Part shown: piece after piece, positions 16,783 to 25,321 of the stretch
Position numbering within the stretch: the stretch's first letter is position 1
How the letters are laid out: each line of letters begins with the position of its first letter
Source of the DNA: Actinomycetospora callitridis
Lineage (GTDB): Bacteria; Actinomycetota; Actinomycetes; Mycobacteriales; Pseudonocardiaceae
Length of the DNA stretch: 64,000 bases
Assembly (NCBI RefSeq): GCF_028737265.1
Contig: NZ_JAQZAK010000013.1
Span: 105,466 to 169,465, forward strand
Direction: 5' to 3'
Made by a program: the position numbers and the translations under genes
Notes under the pieces: model-generated
Seen by the model: the letters and a program-made list of their open reading frames with translations, nothing else
What the model was told of the DNA's origin: nothing
The model's database searches: none

Positions 16783-17489
16783 CAGTAGCTCCCCGAGTGC
16801 TCGGAGGTGAAGTGGTAGAGACGCCGGGCCGAGCCGTAGCGGCGGAACCCGCCCGGGTCGTGGTCGAGGTCCGCCGCGGCGAGGAGCTCGGCCAGCTCGG
16901 CGCGGTGCTCGTCGCGCATCGGCTTCTCGACACAGTCCGCGCCGAGGGTGCCGACGGTGCCGCGGACGTAGAGCCGGGCCTCGTAGATCGAGTCGCCGAG
17001 GCCGTCACCGGCGTCGCCGCAGACGACCATCCGTCCGGCCTGGGCCATGAACGCGCTCATGGAGCCCACGGAGCCGCCGACGACGATGTCGACGCCCTTC
17101 ATCGAGATGCCGCAGCGCATCGAGGCCGAGCCCCCGATGACGAGCAGCCCGCCGTGCGCGGTCGCCCCCGCCGACTGGGAGGCGTCCCCGGTGACGCGGA
17201 CCGTCCCGGACATCATGTTCTCGGCGACGCCGGTGCCGGCGTTGCCGTGGATGGTGACGATGCCGCCGTCGTTCATGCCGGCCGCGTAGTAGCCGGCGTG
17301 CCCGCGGACGTCGACGGTGATCCCGCGGTCGATGCCGGCGGCGACGGCGTGCGCGCCGGCGGGGTGGAGGACCTCGTAGACCTTCCCCGACGGATCGTGG
17401 AGCTCGGCGTTCAGCGCCCGGACCGGGTCCGACGCCAGGTCGAACGTGATCGTGTCGCCAGCCAGCCCATCCTTCATGAACGCGTCCAT
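16782..17489 (-). CDS. glxC: GXGXG-domain subunit of split glutamate synthase (GlxC/MgsB type)
   Basis: A 235-residue protein corresponding to the C-terminal beta-helix (GXGXG) domain of glutamate synthase. It shows regularly spaced glycines: GHAGYYAAGMNDGGIVTIHGNAGTG, MMSGTVRVTGDASQSAG, GGLLVIGGSASMRCG and VVGGSVGSMS. It has no catalytic residues itself; in the family it links the amidotransferase and FMN parts and lines the ammonia tunnel. The ATG at 17489 lies 16 bp inside the end of the amidotransferase gene, and its stop overlaps the FMN-subunit start by 1 bp, which indicates tight translational coupling. Confidence 0.9.
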   Translation of the reverse strand: MDAFMKDGLAGDTITFDLASDPVRALNAELHDPSGKVYEVLHPAGAHAVAAGIDRGITVDVRGHAGYYAAGMNDGGIVTIHGNAGTGVAENMMSGTVRVTGDASQSAGATAHGGLLVIGGSASMRCGISMKGVDIVVGGSVGSMSAFMAQAGRMVVCGDAGDGLGDSIYEARLYVRGTVGTLGADCVEKPMRDEHRAELAELLAAADLDHDPGGFRRYGSARRLYHFTSEHSGSY

Positions 17490-18355
17490 GCGTAGACCTT
17501 TCCGGGCTCGGGCTCGTAGAGGCGGGCGGACTCGATGCCGGGCAGGCCGGCGAGGGCGCGGAACTCCGACGCCATGGCGACCCACGCGTCGGTCTCGGCG
17601 ACGACGGCGGGCTTGCACGCGATGGGGTCGCGGACCACGGCGAAGCCGTCCGCGCTGGTGACGAGCAGGGTGTAGAAGCCGTCGAACGTCTCGCGCAGCG
17701 CGAGCAGCGCCTTCTCGAGGTCCTCGCCCTGGGCCAGCCGGGAGGCGACGAAGCGGGCGCCGACCTCGGAGTCGTTCGCCGAGTCGAACCGCACGCCCTC
17801 GCGCTCGAGCTCGCGGCGGATCGTCGCGTGGTTGGAGAACGAGCCGTTGTGCACGAGGCACTGGTCCGGGCCCACCGAGAACGGGTGGCAGCCGGCCGGG
17901 GTCACCGCGGACTCCGTGGCCATGCGCGTGTGGGCGAGACCCTGCCAGCCGTGGGCCTCCGCGAGGTCGTAGGTCGCGGCGAGGTCGCGGGGGTGGCCGG
18001 TGCCCTTGTAGACGGCGAGGTCGTGGCCCGAGCCGATGACCACCGCGGTCGGGAACGTCGCCCGCACGCGCTCGACCAGGGTGTCGACGTCGATCGGGGC
18101 GGCGACGATCGTCGTGTCGCCGGCCGGCGTGACCAGGGCCCCGTCGAGGGAGAGCCCGCTTGTGTCCGCGCCCGGCGGCAGGAGCACCGAGACGGCGGCG
18201 TAGCCCTCGGGGCAGCGGCGGGTGTCGCCGTAGACGGCGACCCCGGCGGAGTCGGGGCCGCGCTCGACGACCCCGCACAGCATCGACTCGAGCAGGCGGC
18301 CGAGCTGCGGGTACAGCTCCGCGTCACGCAGGTGGAGTCCGACGATCCCGCACAC
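17474..18355 (-). CDS. glxB: Class II glutamine amidotransferase subunit (GlxB/MgsA type)
   Basis: A 293-residue Ntn-type glutaminase. Translation starts at a GTG immediately followed by Cys (V-CGIVGLHL), so Met removal exposes the catalytic Cys1. GLAHTRMATESAVTPAGCHPFS and LVHNGSFSNHATIRREL are the standard glutamine-binding and oxyanion regions of PurF/GltB amidotransferases. AGAGAGG lies nine bases upstream of the GTG. It is the first gene of the operon and would supply ammonia to the GXGXG/FMN subunits. In methylamine users the equivalent protein works with a gamma-glutamylmethylamide synthetase, but no such glutamine-synthetase-like gene is within this window. Confidence 0.9.
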   Translation of the reverse strand: MCGIVGLHLRDAELYPQLGRLLESMLCGVVERGPDSAGVAVYGDTRRCPEGYAAVSVLLPPGADTSGLSLDGALVTPAGDTTIVAAPIDVDTLVERVRATFPTAVVIGSGHDLAVYKGTGHPRDLAATYDLAEAHGWQGLAHTRMATESAVTPAGCHPFSVGPDQCLVHNGSFSNHATIRRELEREGVRFDSANDSEVGARFVASRLAQGEDLEKALLALRETFDGFYTLLVTSADGFAVVRDPIACKPAVVAETDAWVAMASEFRALAGLPGIESARLYEPEPGKVYAWTRS

Positions 18356-18384
18356 GGGCGGTTCCTCTCTCTCGGACCTGAGGT

Positions 18385-18397
18385 GTCGTACTGCGAA
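18385..18397 (-). promoter_or_regulatory. Possible XRE-cupin operator upstream of the amidotransferase operon
   Basis: On the minus strand the leader carries TTCG-CAGTA-CGAC, a near-symmetric TTCG-N5-CGAA type box 30-42 bp upstream of the first gene's start. XRE-cupin regulators of the PuuR group often use similar sites. Weak evidence: one mismatch and only one copy. The rest of the 18356-18527 gap is featureless apart from the divergent promoters it must contain. Confidence 0.3.
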
Positions 18398-18527
18398 ACA
18401 TAATCTCTTGCTAGGAGACAGGGAAGGAGTGCGGCTCATCGGGCGGTGTGACGTCCGCCGTCTCGTCCGTGTGTCCCGGGGGTGCGGGGCGGTCGGCGCC
18501 CGGTGATCTCGTCCGTATCGTCGAGCC

Positions 18528-19721
18528 GTGCCCCGCTCGCTCCCCGGCGTGCTCCGCGCGGCCGTCGCCGCGTCCCTGCTCGCCCTCGCCGCCCTCGGTC
18601 GGCACATCCGTCGCAACATGGGTGCCTCGCGCGCCGAGCTGCGTCGCTCGGCGGCCCGGTCCCCGCACGCCCGCAACGGGGCGTTCGCCAACCGCGAGCC
18701 CGGCCTGCCCCGGCCGGACCTCACCCTGCGGCAGCTGGCGACGATGCTGCTCGACCGGTCGCCCCGCGGCAGGCCGCCGGGCCCGATCCCGCTCGTCACG
18801 CACGACGCCCGGCGTGCGCGCTCCGGACTCGCGGTCACCTGGCTCGGCCACGCGACCGTGCTGCTCGAATTGGACGGCCGCCGGGTGCTCATCGATCCCG
18901 TCTGGTCCGAGTACACGTCGCCGGTGCCCCGCTTCGGTCCCCGGCGGCTGCACGGGGTCCCCACGTCGCTGCAGGAGCTGGGCGCCCTCGACGTCGTCCT
19001 CCTCAGCCACGACCACTACGACCACCTGGACCGTCCGACGGTCACCGAGCTCGCCGACCGCACCGACGCGGTGTTCGTCGCGCCGCTCGGGGTCGGCGCG
19101 CACCTGAGGTCCTGGGGCATCCCGCCCGAGCGGGTGGTCGAGGGCGACTGGGACGACGTCGTCCACGTCGCCGGCCTGACCCTGACCTGCCTGGAGTGTC
19201 GCCACTTCTCCGGGCGATCCTTCCGCCGCAACACCACGCAGTGGGCGGCGTGGAAGGTGGCCGGCCCGGGGCACGCGGTCTACGTCGGCGGCGACACCGG
19301 CCCGACCGGCGCCCACGCCCGCACGGGCGACGAGCACGGCCCGTTCGACCTGACGCTGCTCCCGATCGGCGCCTACGCCGACCTGTGGCCCGACATCCAC
19401 ACGACCCCGGAGCAGGCCGTCGCGGCGCACGTCGACCTCGGCGGAGGGGTGATGCTGCCCATCCACTGGGCGACCTTCGTGCTGGGGTTCCATCCCTGGG
19501 CGGAGCCCGCGGAACGGGCCCTGCGCGCCGCCGCGGCCCACGGCGTGGCGCTCGCCCTGCCGGCCCCGGGGCGGCGTCTCGACCTCGCGGGGGCGGCGGT
19601 CCCGTCCGCTCCGTGGTGGGGTTCCGAGGACCCCGACGAGCGTGTCGACGAGCCGCTCGAGGTCACGCCGTCCGCAGTCGGAGCGCCGACCCCAGCGCCC
19701 CGCCCGCGACCATCGCGATGA
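18528..19721 (+). CDS. MBL-fold metallo-hydrolase, NAPE-PLD/UlaG-like, membrane-anchored
   Basis: A 397-residue protein with an N-terminal hydrophobic segment (VLRAAVAASLLALAAL) suggesting a membrane anchor. The metallo-beta-lactamase fold follows: VTWLGHATVLLELDGRRVLIDPV, the dinuclear metal site LLSHDHYDHLD (HxHxDH), CRHFSGR, YVGGDTG and the late histidine in MLPIHWATF. This order is that of N-acyl-phosphatidylethanolamine phospholipase D-like and UlaG-like hydrolases, so a phosphodiester or lipid substrate is possible. The GTG at 18528 lacks a strong ribosome binding site. Its last 59 bp overlap the end of the converging MFS gene, an unusually long overlap. Confidence 0.85.
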   Translation: MPRSLPGVLRAAVAASLLALAALGRHIRRNMGASRAELRRSAARSPHARNGAFANREPGLPRPDLTLRQLATMLLDRSPRGRPPGPIPLVTHDARRARSGLAVTWLGHATVLLELDGRRVLIDPVWSEYTSPVPRFGPRRLHGVPTSLQELGALDVVLLSHDHYDHLDRPTVTELADRTDAVFVAPLGVGAHLRSWGIPPERVVEGDWDDVVHVAGLTLTCLECRHFSGRSFRRNTTQWAAWKVAGPGHAVYVGGDTGPTGAHARTGDEHGPFDLTLLPIGAYADLWPDIHTTPEQAVAAHVDLGGGVMLPIHWATFVLGFHPWAEPAERALRAAAAHGVALALPAPGRRLDLAGAAVPSAPWWGSEDPDERVDEPLEVTPSAVGAPTPAPRPRPSR

Positions 19722-20856
19722 CCAGACCGCACAGGACCGTCGCCACCGGGGCGAGGCCCCAGATCTCGACGGCCACCCCGGCCAGCAGGCTCGAGACCGC
19801 GGCCGCGAGGTAGCAGAACAGGTAGACCGCGGCGAGGGTGCCGGCGTGCGCGCCCTCCGGGCTGCGGTCGAGCAGGACCCGCATCGCCCCGGCGAACGCG
19901 ACGCCGAAGCCCGCACCCGCGACCACCGCGCCCACGAGGTAGATCGCGAAGCTCCCGACGGCGATGGCCGCGATGTAGCCCGCGATCCCGACCACCAGCC
20001 CGGCCGCGCCACCGGTCAGCGCACGGGACGGGGGCAGGCGGTTCGCGGCGAGCCCCGCCACGGGACCGGCCAGGTGGTAGACGGCCACGGCCACCGCGCC
20101 GCTGAACAGGTCGTGCCGACCCAGGACCGAGACCGACAGCGACGGCGCCAGCGCCTGGGTGAAGCCGCCGAGGACGTAGGTCGCCGAGATGAGCAGGCAC
20201 ACCGCGGGGAACAGCGGGCGGGCGCTCGTCGGGACACGGACCACCGGTCGCAGGGACTGCAGGGCCCCGGGACGGCGCGCGATCGTCTCGGGCAGCACCG
20301 CCACCGCCAGGGCGCCCGCCGTCAGCAGACCCGCCGTGACCAGGAAGGACACGGTGGGCGCGGTCTCCGGCGCGAGCTGCACCGCGGCCCCCGAGGCGAG
20401 CGAGCCGATCGCGATGCCCCCGGGGGGCGCGCCGCTGGTGATCGCCCCGGCCAGCCCGGGCCGCGACGGGGGAGCGAGGTCGACGACGAACGCCCCGAGC
20501 GCGCTGAGGGCGAGGCCGATCGACAGGCCCTGGGCCGCGCGCCCGATGATCAGGGGTGCCGACGAGTCCACCGTCGAGAGGACCAGGCACGCCGCCGCGC
20601 CCACGAGGAGCGCCGGGACGGCGACGCGCCGCCGACCCAGGTGGTCGGAGAGGCTGCCGCAGCACAGCAGCGCGACGAGCAGCGGGAGGATGTAGACCGC
20701 GAACGCGCCGGTGAGCGCGATCGTCGAGAGCCCGTAGGTCTGCTGGTAGACGACGTAGAGCGGCGCGGGGACGCCCGCCGCGGCGCAGATCGCGACCAGC
20801 GAGACCGATGCCGTCGTGAAGGACGTGGCGGGTCGGATGCGCGCGCGGCGGAGCAC
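19663..20856 (-). CDS. MFS transporter (drug/efflux-like)
   Basis: A 397-residue, 12-helix MFS protein, distinct from the MHS carriers in this window. The A-motif loop is CCGSLSDHLGRRRVAVP between TM2 and TM3, and SGAPPGGIAIGSLASG in TM5 resembles the antiporter motif C of DHA1 exporters. The lack of MHS signatures and the overall size favour efflux. It is co-directional with the DUF1275 gene 82 bp upstream, but the gap and lack of functional link leave the operon uncertain. The 3' end overlaps the MBL-fold gene by 59 bp. Confidence 0.8.
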   Translation of the reverse strand: MLRRARIRPATSFTTASVSLVAICAAAGVPAPLYVVYQQTYGLSTIALTGAFAVYILPLLVALLCCGSLSDHLGRRRVAVPALLVGAAACLVLSTVDSSAPLIIGRAAQGLSIGLALSALGAFVVDLAPPSRPGLAGAITSGAPPGGIAIGSLASGAAVQLAPETAPTVSFLVTAGLLTAGALAVAVLPETIARRPGALQSLRPVVRVPTSARPLFPAVCLLISATYVLGGFTQALAPSLSVSVLGRHDLFSGAVAVAVYHLAGPVAGLAANRLPPSRALTGGAAGLVVGIAGYIAAIAVGSFAIYLVGAVVAGAGFGVAFAGAMRVLLDRSPEGAHAGTLAAVYLFCYLAAAVSSLLAGVAVEIWGLAPVATVLCGLVIAMVAGGALGSALRLRTA

Positions 20857-20938
20857 CAGGGCTCAGGCCGTCGCGGGGCGGACGGCGGCGGGGATCACGG
20901 ACACCGAGGGTAGGCCGCGGGATGCGGTCCCGCTGCGG

Positions 20939-21658
20939 CTACCTCGGCGTCGCCCACGCCCCCTCGCGTCGCGACAGCAGGTGGATCGTCAGACCGACGC
21001 CCAGGATGATCGCGAGCCCGAAGGTCAGCGCGGCGCCCACGGAGACGAGCCGGACGAGGAGCGCGCCGGCGAGGACGCCGACGGTGAAGGCCACCAGCGC
21101 GAGCCCGCGGCGGACCACCTTGGGGTCACCGCGGCCGGCGCCGCGCTCGGTGAGCACCCCGGTCATCGTCAGCGTGAGCACCACGGTGAGCAGATCGGGG
21201 ACCTTGAGGTAGCGGATCAGGGCGAGCTGACCGCCCATCGAGGCGGCCAGCAGCACGATCACGAGGGTGCGGACGCCGGCCGGGAGCACGTCGCCCACGA
21301 CCAGCACGAGGACCGTGACCGGGAGGGCGAGGACGGCCTTGTAGACGGTCACGTTGCGCAGGGCCCGTCCGCGGTGGCCGCCCGAGCGCCGGCAGATCCA
21401 CGCCCCGGCCAGCACCCCGAGGACGAACGACCCCAGCGACACCAGCGGCGAGAACACCGAGAACCCCTCGACGCCGGCGAGCCCGATGCCGATGAAGACG
21501 AGGTTGCCGGTCATCGACGACACGAAGACGCGGTCGAGGGCGAGGATGCTGACGGCGTCGACGACCCCGGCCAGCACGGTGAGGGCCAGGAGCATCGCGG
21601 GCAACGGGCCGTCCCGGTCGTCGATCAACGCACCGCGCAGTGCCGGGCCGACCGTCAT
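20939..21658 (-). CDS. YoaK/DUF1275 family membrane protein
   Basis: A 239-residue protein with about six to seven hydrophobic segments. The family-typical N-terminus is LTVLAGVVDAVSILALDRVFVSSMTGNLVFIGIGLAG, followed by LGSFVLGVLAGAWICRR and a C-terminal half repeating the pattern (LTLTMTGVLTERG). The function of DUF1275 is not established; a transporter role is usually assumed. It sits 31 bp downstream of an MHS carrier on the same strand and may be co-transcribed with it. Confidence 0.85.
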   Translation of the reverse strand: MTVGPALRGALIDDRDGPLPAMLLALTVLAGVVDAVSILALDRVFVSSMTGNLVFIGIGLAGVEGFSVFSPLVSLGSFVLGVLAGAWICRRSGGHRGRALRNVTVYKAVLALPVTVLVLVVGDVLPAGVRTLVIVLLAASMGGQLALIRYLKVPDLLTVVLTLTMTGVLTERGAGRGDPKVVRRGLALVAFTVGVLAGALLVRLVSVGAALTFGLAIILGVGLTIHLLSRREGAWATPR

Positions 21659-21689
21659 CCGACAATCCTGGCGGTGACGGCCGGTCGGG

Positions 21690-23015
21690 TCACACCGAGA
21701 CCGGTTCGCCCCTCTTGAGCGCCGCCAGGTACGGGTCCGGCGAGAGCAGCGCCGTGACGATCGTGATCAGCACCATCGCCGACATGTAGACCGCGATCCA
21801 GCCCCAGCCGCCGGTCGCGTCGAGCAGCGCGGTGGCGATCACCGGGGCCAGCCCGCCGGCGAACACGCTCGCGCCCTGCGCCCCGATCGACGCCCCGCTG
21901 TAGCGCACCTCCGGCTCGAACAGCTCGGAGAAGTAGGCCGGCTGCGGCGCGTAGACGGCCGAGTTGCCGATGTTCACCGCGATCACCGTCGCCACCACGA
22001 TGAGGAACAGCGAGCGGGTGTCCAGCGCCCAGAAGTACGGCCAGCTCATGGCGAGCAGCACCACCGAGCCCCAGAGCACCACCGGCCGTCGCCCGTACTT
22101 GTCGCACGCCCAGCCGTAGAACGGGATGCTGACCAGCCCCAGCGCGGACGAGATGATGACCGCGAGCAGGAGGTCGCTGCGGGCCAGCCCGAGCACGATC
22201 GTCCCGTAGGTCAGGACGAACGTGGTGTGGATGTAGAACGTGCTGTTCTCGGCGAAGCGCAGACCCGCGGCGCGCAGGACGTTCAGCGGCTGGCGGCGCA
22301 GCACGGCGATCACCGGCTGCCGCTCGATCTTCCCGGCCGACCGGGCCTGCTCGAAGACCGGCGACTCGGCCACCTTCAGCCGGATCACGATGCCGACCAC
22401 GACGAGCACGATCGACGCCAGGAACGGGATCCGCCAGCCCCAGGAGAGGAAGTCCTCGTCGGACAGGACGGCCGAGACGATCAGCAGTGAGAGGTTCGCG
22501 AGGAGCATCCCGGCCGGCACCCCGGTCTGCGGGAAGCTCCCGAAGAACCCGCGGCGGTTCGGTGGCGCGTACTCGACGGCCATCACCGCCGCCGCGCCCC
22601 ACTCGCCACCGAGACCGATGCCCTGCACGATCCGCAGCAGCACGAGGATGATCGGCGCGGCGATGCCGATCGCCTCGTAGGTCGGCAGCAGCCCGACGAG
22701 GAACGTGCCGCCGCCCATCATCACCACCGACAGGACCAGCATCGACTTGCGGCCGATCCGGTCCCCGAAGTGCGCGAAGATCACGCCGCCGAACGGGCGG
22801 GCGATGAACCCGACACCGAAGGTCGAGAGCGCGAGCAGGGTGCCGGTGAGGGGGTTCGCCGTCGGGAAGAAGAGCTTCCCGAACACCAGCGCGGCCGCCG
22901 CGCCGTAGACGAAGAAGTCGAACCACTCGATGGATGTGCCGATCAGGGTCGCCCCCGCGACGCGGCGGGTCTCCTTCGCGGTGGGGGCGGGCCGTGTGCT
23001 CGGAGCAGGCTGCAT
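21690..23015 (-). CDS. MFS transporter, metabolite:H+ symporter (MHS) family
   Basis: A third MHS carrier, 441 residues. Signatures are IEWFDFFVYGAAAALV, FAHFGDRIGRKSML, GLGGEWGAAAVMAVEYAP, RRGFFGSFPQTGVPAGMLLAN and WGWRIPFLASIV. It differs from the other two by FYIHTTFVLTYGTIVLGL in TM7, as in shikimate/citrate-type members. It shares direction with the downstream DUF1275 gene. A small inverted repeat, ACCAG-N6-CTGGT, lies upstream at 23093-23108 and could be a GntR-type operator, though no regulator gene is adjacent. Substrate unknown. Confidence 0.88.
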   Translation of the reverse strand: MQPAPSTRPAPTAKETRRVAGATLIGTSIEWFDFFVYGAAAALVFGKLFFPTANPLTGTLLALSTFGVGFIARPFGGVIFAHFGDRIGRKSMLVLSVVMMGGGTFLVGLLPTYEAIGIAAPIILVLLRIVQGIGLGGEWGAAAVMAVEYAPPNRRGFFGSFPQTGVPAGMLLANLSLLIVSAVLSDEDFLSWGWRIPFLASIVLVVVGIVIRLKVAESPVFEQARSAGKIERQPVIAVLRRQPLNVLRAAGLRFAENSTFYIHTTFVLTYGTIVLGLARSDLLLAVIISSALGLVSIPFYGWACDKYGRRPVVLWGSVVLLAMSWPYFWALDTRSLFLIVVATVIAVNIGNSAVYAPQPAYFSELFEPEVRYSGASIGAQGASVFAGGLAPVIATALLDATGGWGWIAVYMSAMVLITIVTALLSPDPYLAALKRGEPVSV

Positions 23016-23092
23016 CGGGGGAACCGGCCTTCCGCGAGGAGGGTGTCCGTCGTCCGTGTGACGGGGATCATACGAAAGCGCGTGCCCGGATC

Positions 23093-23108
23093 ACCAGACG
23101 TGACTGGT
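23093..23108. promoter_or_regulatory. Small inverted repeat upstream of MHS carrier
   Basis: ACCAG-ACGTGA-CTGGT, 78-93 bp upstream of the MHS carrier start and just past the end of the phosphatase gene. The size suits a GntR/FadR-type half-site pair, but with short arms it could be chance. Confidence 0.25.
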
Positions 23109-23117
23109 CGCGGACCG

Positions 23118-23738
23118 TCAGCGACTTCGTCCGTCGCACCGGACGTTGAGGGCCAGCAGGGCCGGCGCCCCGCCGTCGTCGAGGCGCACGACGGTGCGGG
23201 CGGCGCTCTCCAGCCGCGGGAAGATCGTGCGGTAGCGGTCGAGCGGGATCTCCAGCAGCTCGCAGAGGAGCAGGCGCAGCAGCGACTGGTGGGCGACGAC
23301 GAGGACCCGGCCGCCGGGGTGCTCCTCGGCCGCCTCGCGGAGCACCGGCAGGGCGCGCGCGACGGCGGCCTCACCGGCCTCGCCCCGGGGGAAGGGGTGG
23401 CTCGCCGGACACGCGACGAACGCCTCGAGGGCGTCGGGGAACGCCTCGCGCATCTCGTCGCGGGTGAGCCCGTCGCCCTGGCCGAAGTCGACCTCGACGA
23501 GGCGCCGGTCGACGCGGCACGTCAGACCCGCGGCCCGCGCGGCCGGGACGGCGGTCTCGTGGGCGCGCCGCAGCGGCGAGGTGAGGACGGCGTCGAGCCC
23601 GGCCTCGGCCGCCCAGCGGGCGAGCTGCGCCGCCTGGTCGTGGCCCCGGTCGGTGAGCTCGACGTCCGAGCGGCCCGCGTACCGGTTGTCGACGTGCCAG
23701 ACCGTCTCGCCGTGGCGGACGAGGACCAGCTCGGTCAT
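23118..23738 (-). CDS. Histidine phosphatase family protein
   Basis: A 206-residue phosphoglycerate-mutase-like phosphatase. The catalytic RHG motif (VRHGETVW) is at residues 8-10, with LTSPLRRAHETA, the E region VEVDFGQGDGLTRDEM and the second histidine in VLVVAHQSLLR. It most likely dephosphorylates a small phosphorylated metabolite. The ATG overlaps the end of the upstream FGGY kinase gene by 4 bp (ATGA), so a sugar or polyol kinase and a phosphatase are co-translated. The phosphatase may act on the kinase product or a downstream intermediate. Confidence 0.9.
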   Translation of the reverse strand: MTELVLVRHGETVWHVDNRYAGRSDVELTDRGHDQAAQLARWAAEAGLDAVLTSPLRRAHETAVPAARAAGLTCRVDRRLVEVDFGQGDGLTRDEMREAFPDALEAFVACPASHPFPRGEAGEAAVARALPVLREAAEEHPGGRVLVVAHQSLLRLLLCELLEIPLDRYRTIFPRLESAARTVVRLDDGGAPALLALNVRCDGRSR

Positions 23739-25246
23739 GGGGCGTCCTCCGTGATCCAGCCGCGCTCCCCGAGCGCGGTGCGGAAGGCGGTGTAGCGCTC
23801 GTCGAGCGCCGGGGTACCCCGTGGTTCCACGATCTCCGCGGTGCGCACCATCGCGGCTGCGGCGGCCACGAGATCGGGCTCACCGCCGTCGGCGTCGACC
23901 GCCGCGCGGGCCAGCAGCGCCATCCCGACGGCGGGCTCGGCCTGGTCGGGGCGCTCCAGCGCCGTGGACAGGACGTCGGCGCGCCGCTGGTTCCACCACC
24001 GGTTGCGGGTCGCGCCCCCGGTGATCGTGCGGCGGCCGCCGGTGTCGGCGCCGAGGGCCGCGATGTGGTCGATGCAGAGGCGCTCGACGAAGGCGACGCC
24101 CTCGGCGAGCGCGGCGAACGCGGTGCGCTCCCCGACGGCGCCGACCAGCTCGTCGAGCGGGCGGGGACGGTCATCGTCGAGCCAGAAGCCCCGGGCGTCC
24201 GGCGCGGCGAACGGGAAGCGCTCCCCGGTGCCCGCGAGGGGGTAGACGACGGGCAGGTCGGCCGGCGGGTCGGCGAGCAGGGCCTCGGTGTGCTCCTCGA
24301 AGCGCGACGGCTCGACCAGCTCGGCCAGCACCGCGGCGCCGGTGCTCGACGCCCCGCCCGGGAACCACCAGCCGGCCTGGGGCCCGCGGTGGCAGTAGAC
24401 GGTGCCGGTGGGGTCGTGCAGCAGGTGGTCGGTGACGCCCTTGAGGACGAGCGTGGTGCCCAGCACCGCGTTCCAGTCGCCGGGGCGCACGGCGCCGGCC
24501 CCGAGCTGGGCGGCGCAGCCGTCGGTCATCCCGGCGAGCACGGGCGTGCCGGGACGCAGCCCGGTGGCCGCCGCGATCTCCGCGCCGACGCCGCCGAGGG
24601 CCTGGCCGGGCAGGACCACGTCGGGCAGCGCGTCGACGTCGAGCCCCAGGTCGGCGAGCACCGCGGTGGGCCACCGTCCGTCGAGCACGTCGTAGCCGGT
24701 CTTGAGCGCGGTGCTCGTGTCGGTGGGGACGTCGTGGCCGACGAGGTGGGCGGTGATCACGTCGGTCTGGTGGCGCACGCGGCTCACCCGGCTGTGGGGC
24801 TGCTCGTCGCGCAGCGCGAGCACGGTGGGCAGCGCCCACGTGGCGCCGACGCGGTAGCCCAGGCGGTCCCAGACCGCGGCGCCCGCCTCGCGGACCCGCT
24901 CGACATGGGCGCTCCCGCGGGCGTCGTCGTACATCACGCCGGGCGAGAGCGGGGTGCCGTCGTCGTCGACGAGCACGACGGTGCCCGACGTGCCGTCCAC
25001 GGCGAGGCCGCCGACCGAGCCGGGATCGACCGCGGCGACCACCTCGGCGAGCACGGCGTCGACGGCCCGGCACCAGGCGTCCGGGTCCTGCTCGTGGCGG
25101 GCGGACCCGTCGGGCCCGGCGGTGCGCCGGCTCTCGAGCGGGCGCGAGGCCCCGGCCCGCAGCGCGCCGACGTCGTCCACGGCCACCGCCCGGACGCTCT
25201 GGGTGCCGAGGTCGATCCCGATCCAGGTGCGATCGGAGCGGACCAT
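23735..25246 (-). CDS. FGGY family carbohydrate kinase
   Basis: A 503-residue sugar kinase. The N-terminal phosphate loop is GIDLGTQSVRAVAVD, and DGTSGTVVLVDDDG is near the usual VGTSG segment. The C-terminal half contains AGMTDGCAAQLGAG and the ATP-binding AALGADTGGRRTITGGATRNRWWNQRRADVL. The ATG at 25246 is chosen because GGAGG precedes it by five bases; an upstream GTG at 25258 would overlap that site. It is co-operonic with a histidine phosphatase and lies behind a TGTGAA-C-TTCACA palindrome next to the deoR gene. The sugar is unknown; xylulose-, ribulose- or polyol-type kinases are the closest groups. Confidence 0.9.
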   Translation of the reverse strand: MVRSDRTWIGIDLGTQSVRAVAVDDVGALRAGASRPLESRRTAGPDGSARHEQDPDAWCRAVDAVLAEVVAAVDPGSVGGLAVDGTSGTVVLVDDDGTPLSPGVMYDDARGSAHVERVREAGAAVWDRLGYRVGATWALPTVLALRDEQPHSRVSRVRHQTDVITAHLVGHDVPTDTSTALKTGYDVLDGRWPTAVLADLGLDVDALPDVVLPGQALGGVGAEIAAATGLRPGTPVLAGMTDGCAAQLGAGAVRPGDWNAVLGTTLVLKGVTDHLLHDPTGTVYCHRGPQAGWWFPGGASSTGAAVLAELVEPSRFEEHTEALLADPPADLPVVYPLAGTGERFPFAAPDARGFWLDDDRPRPLDELVGAVGERTAFAALAEGVAFVERLCIDHIAALGADTGGRRTITGGATRNRWWNQRRADVLSTALERPDQAEPAVGMALLARAAVDADGGEPDLVAAAAAMVRTAEIVEPRGTPALDERYTAFRTALGERGWITEDAP

Positions 25247-25293
25247 CGGGACCTCCACGCTCGTCAGCAGCGTCTCAGATGTACCAAGTCCGG

Positions 25294-25306
25294 TGTGAAC
25301 TTCACA
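25294..25306. promoter_or_regulatory. Palindromic operator upstream of the kinase/phosphatase operon
   Basis: A perfect palindrome, TGTGAA-C-TTCACA, 48-60 bp upstream of the kinase start and just past the deoR stop. Position and symmetry suggest repression by the neighbouring DeoR protein or another sugar regulator. Confidence 0.6.
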
Positions 25307-25321
25307 AGAACGATGCGCCGT

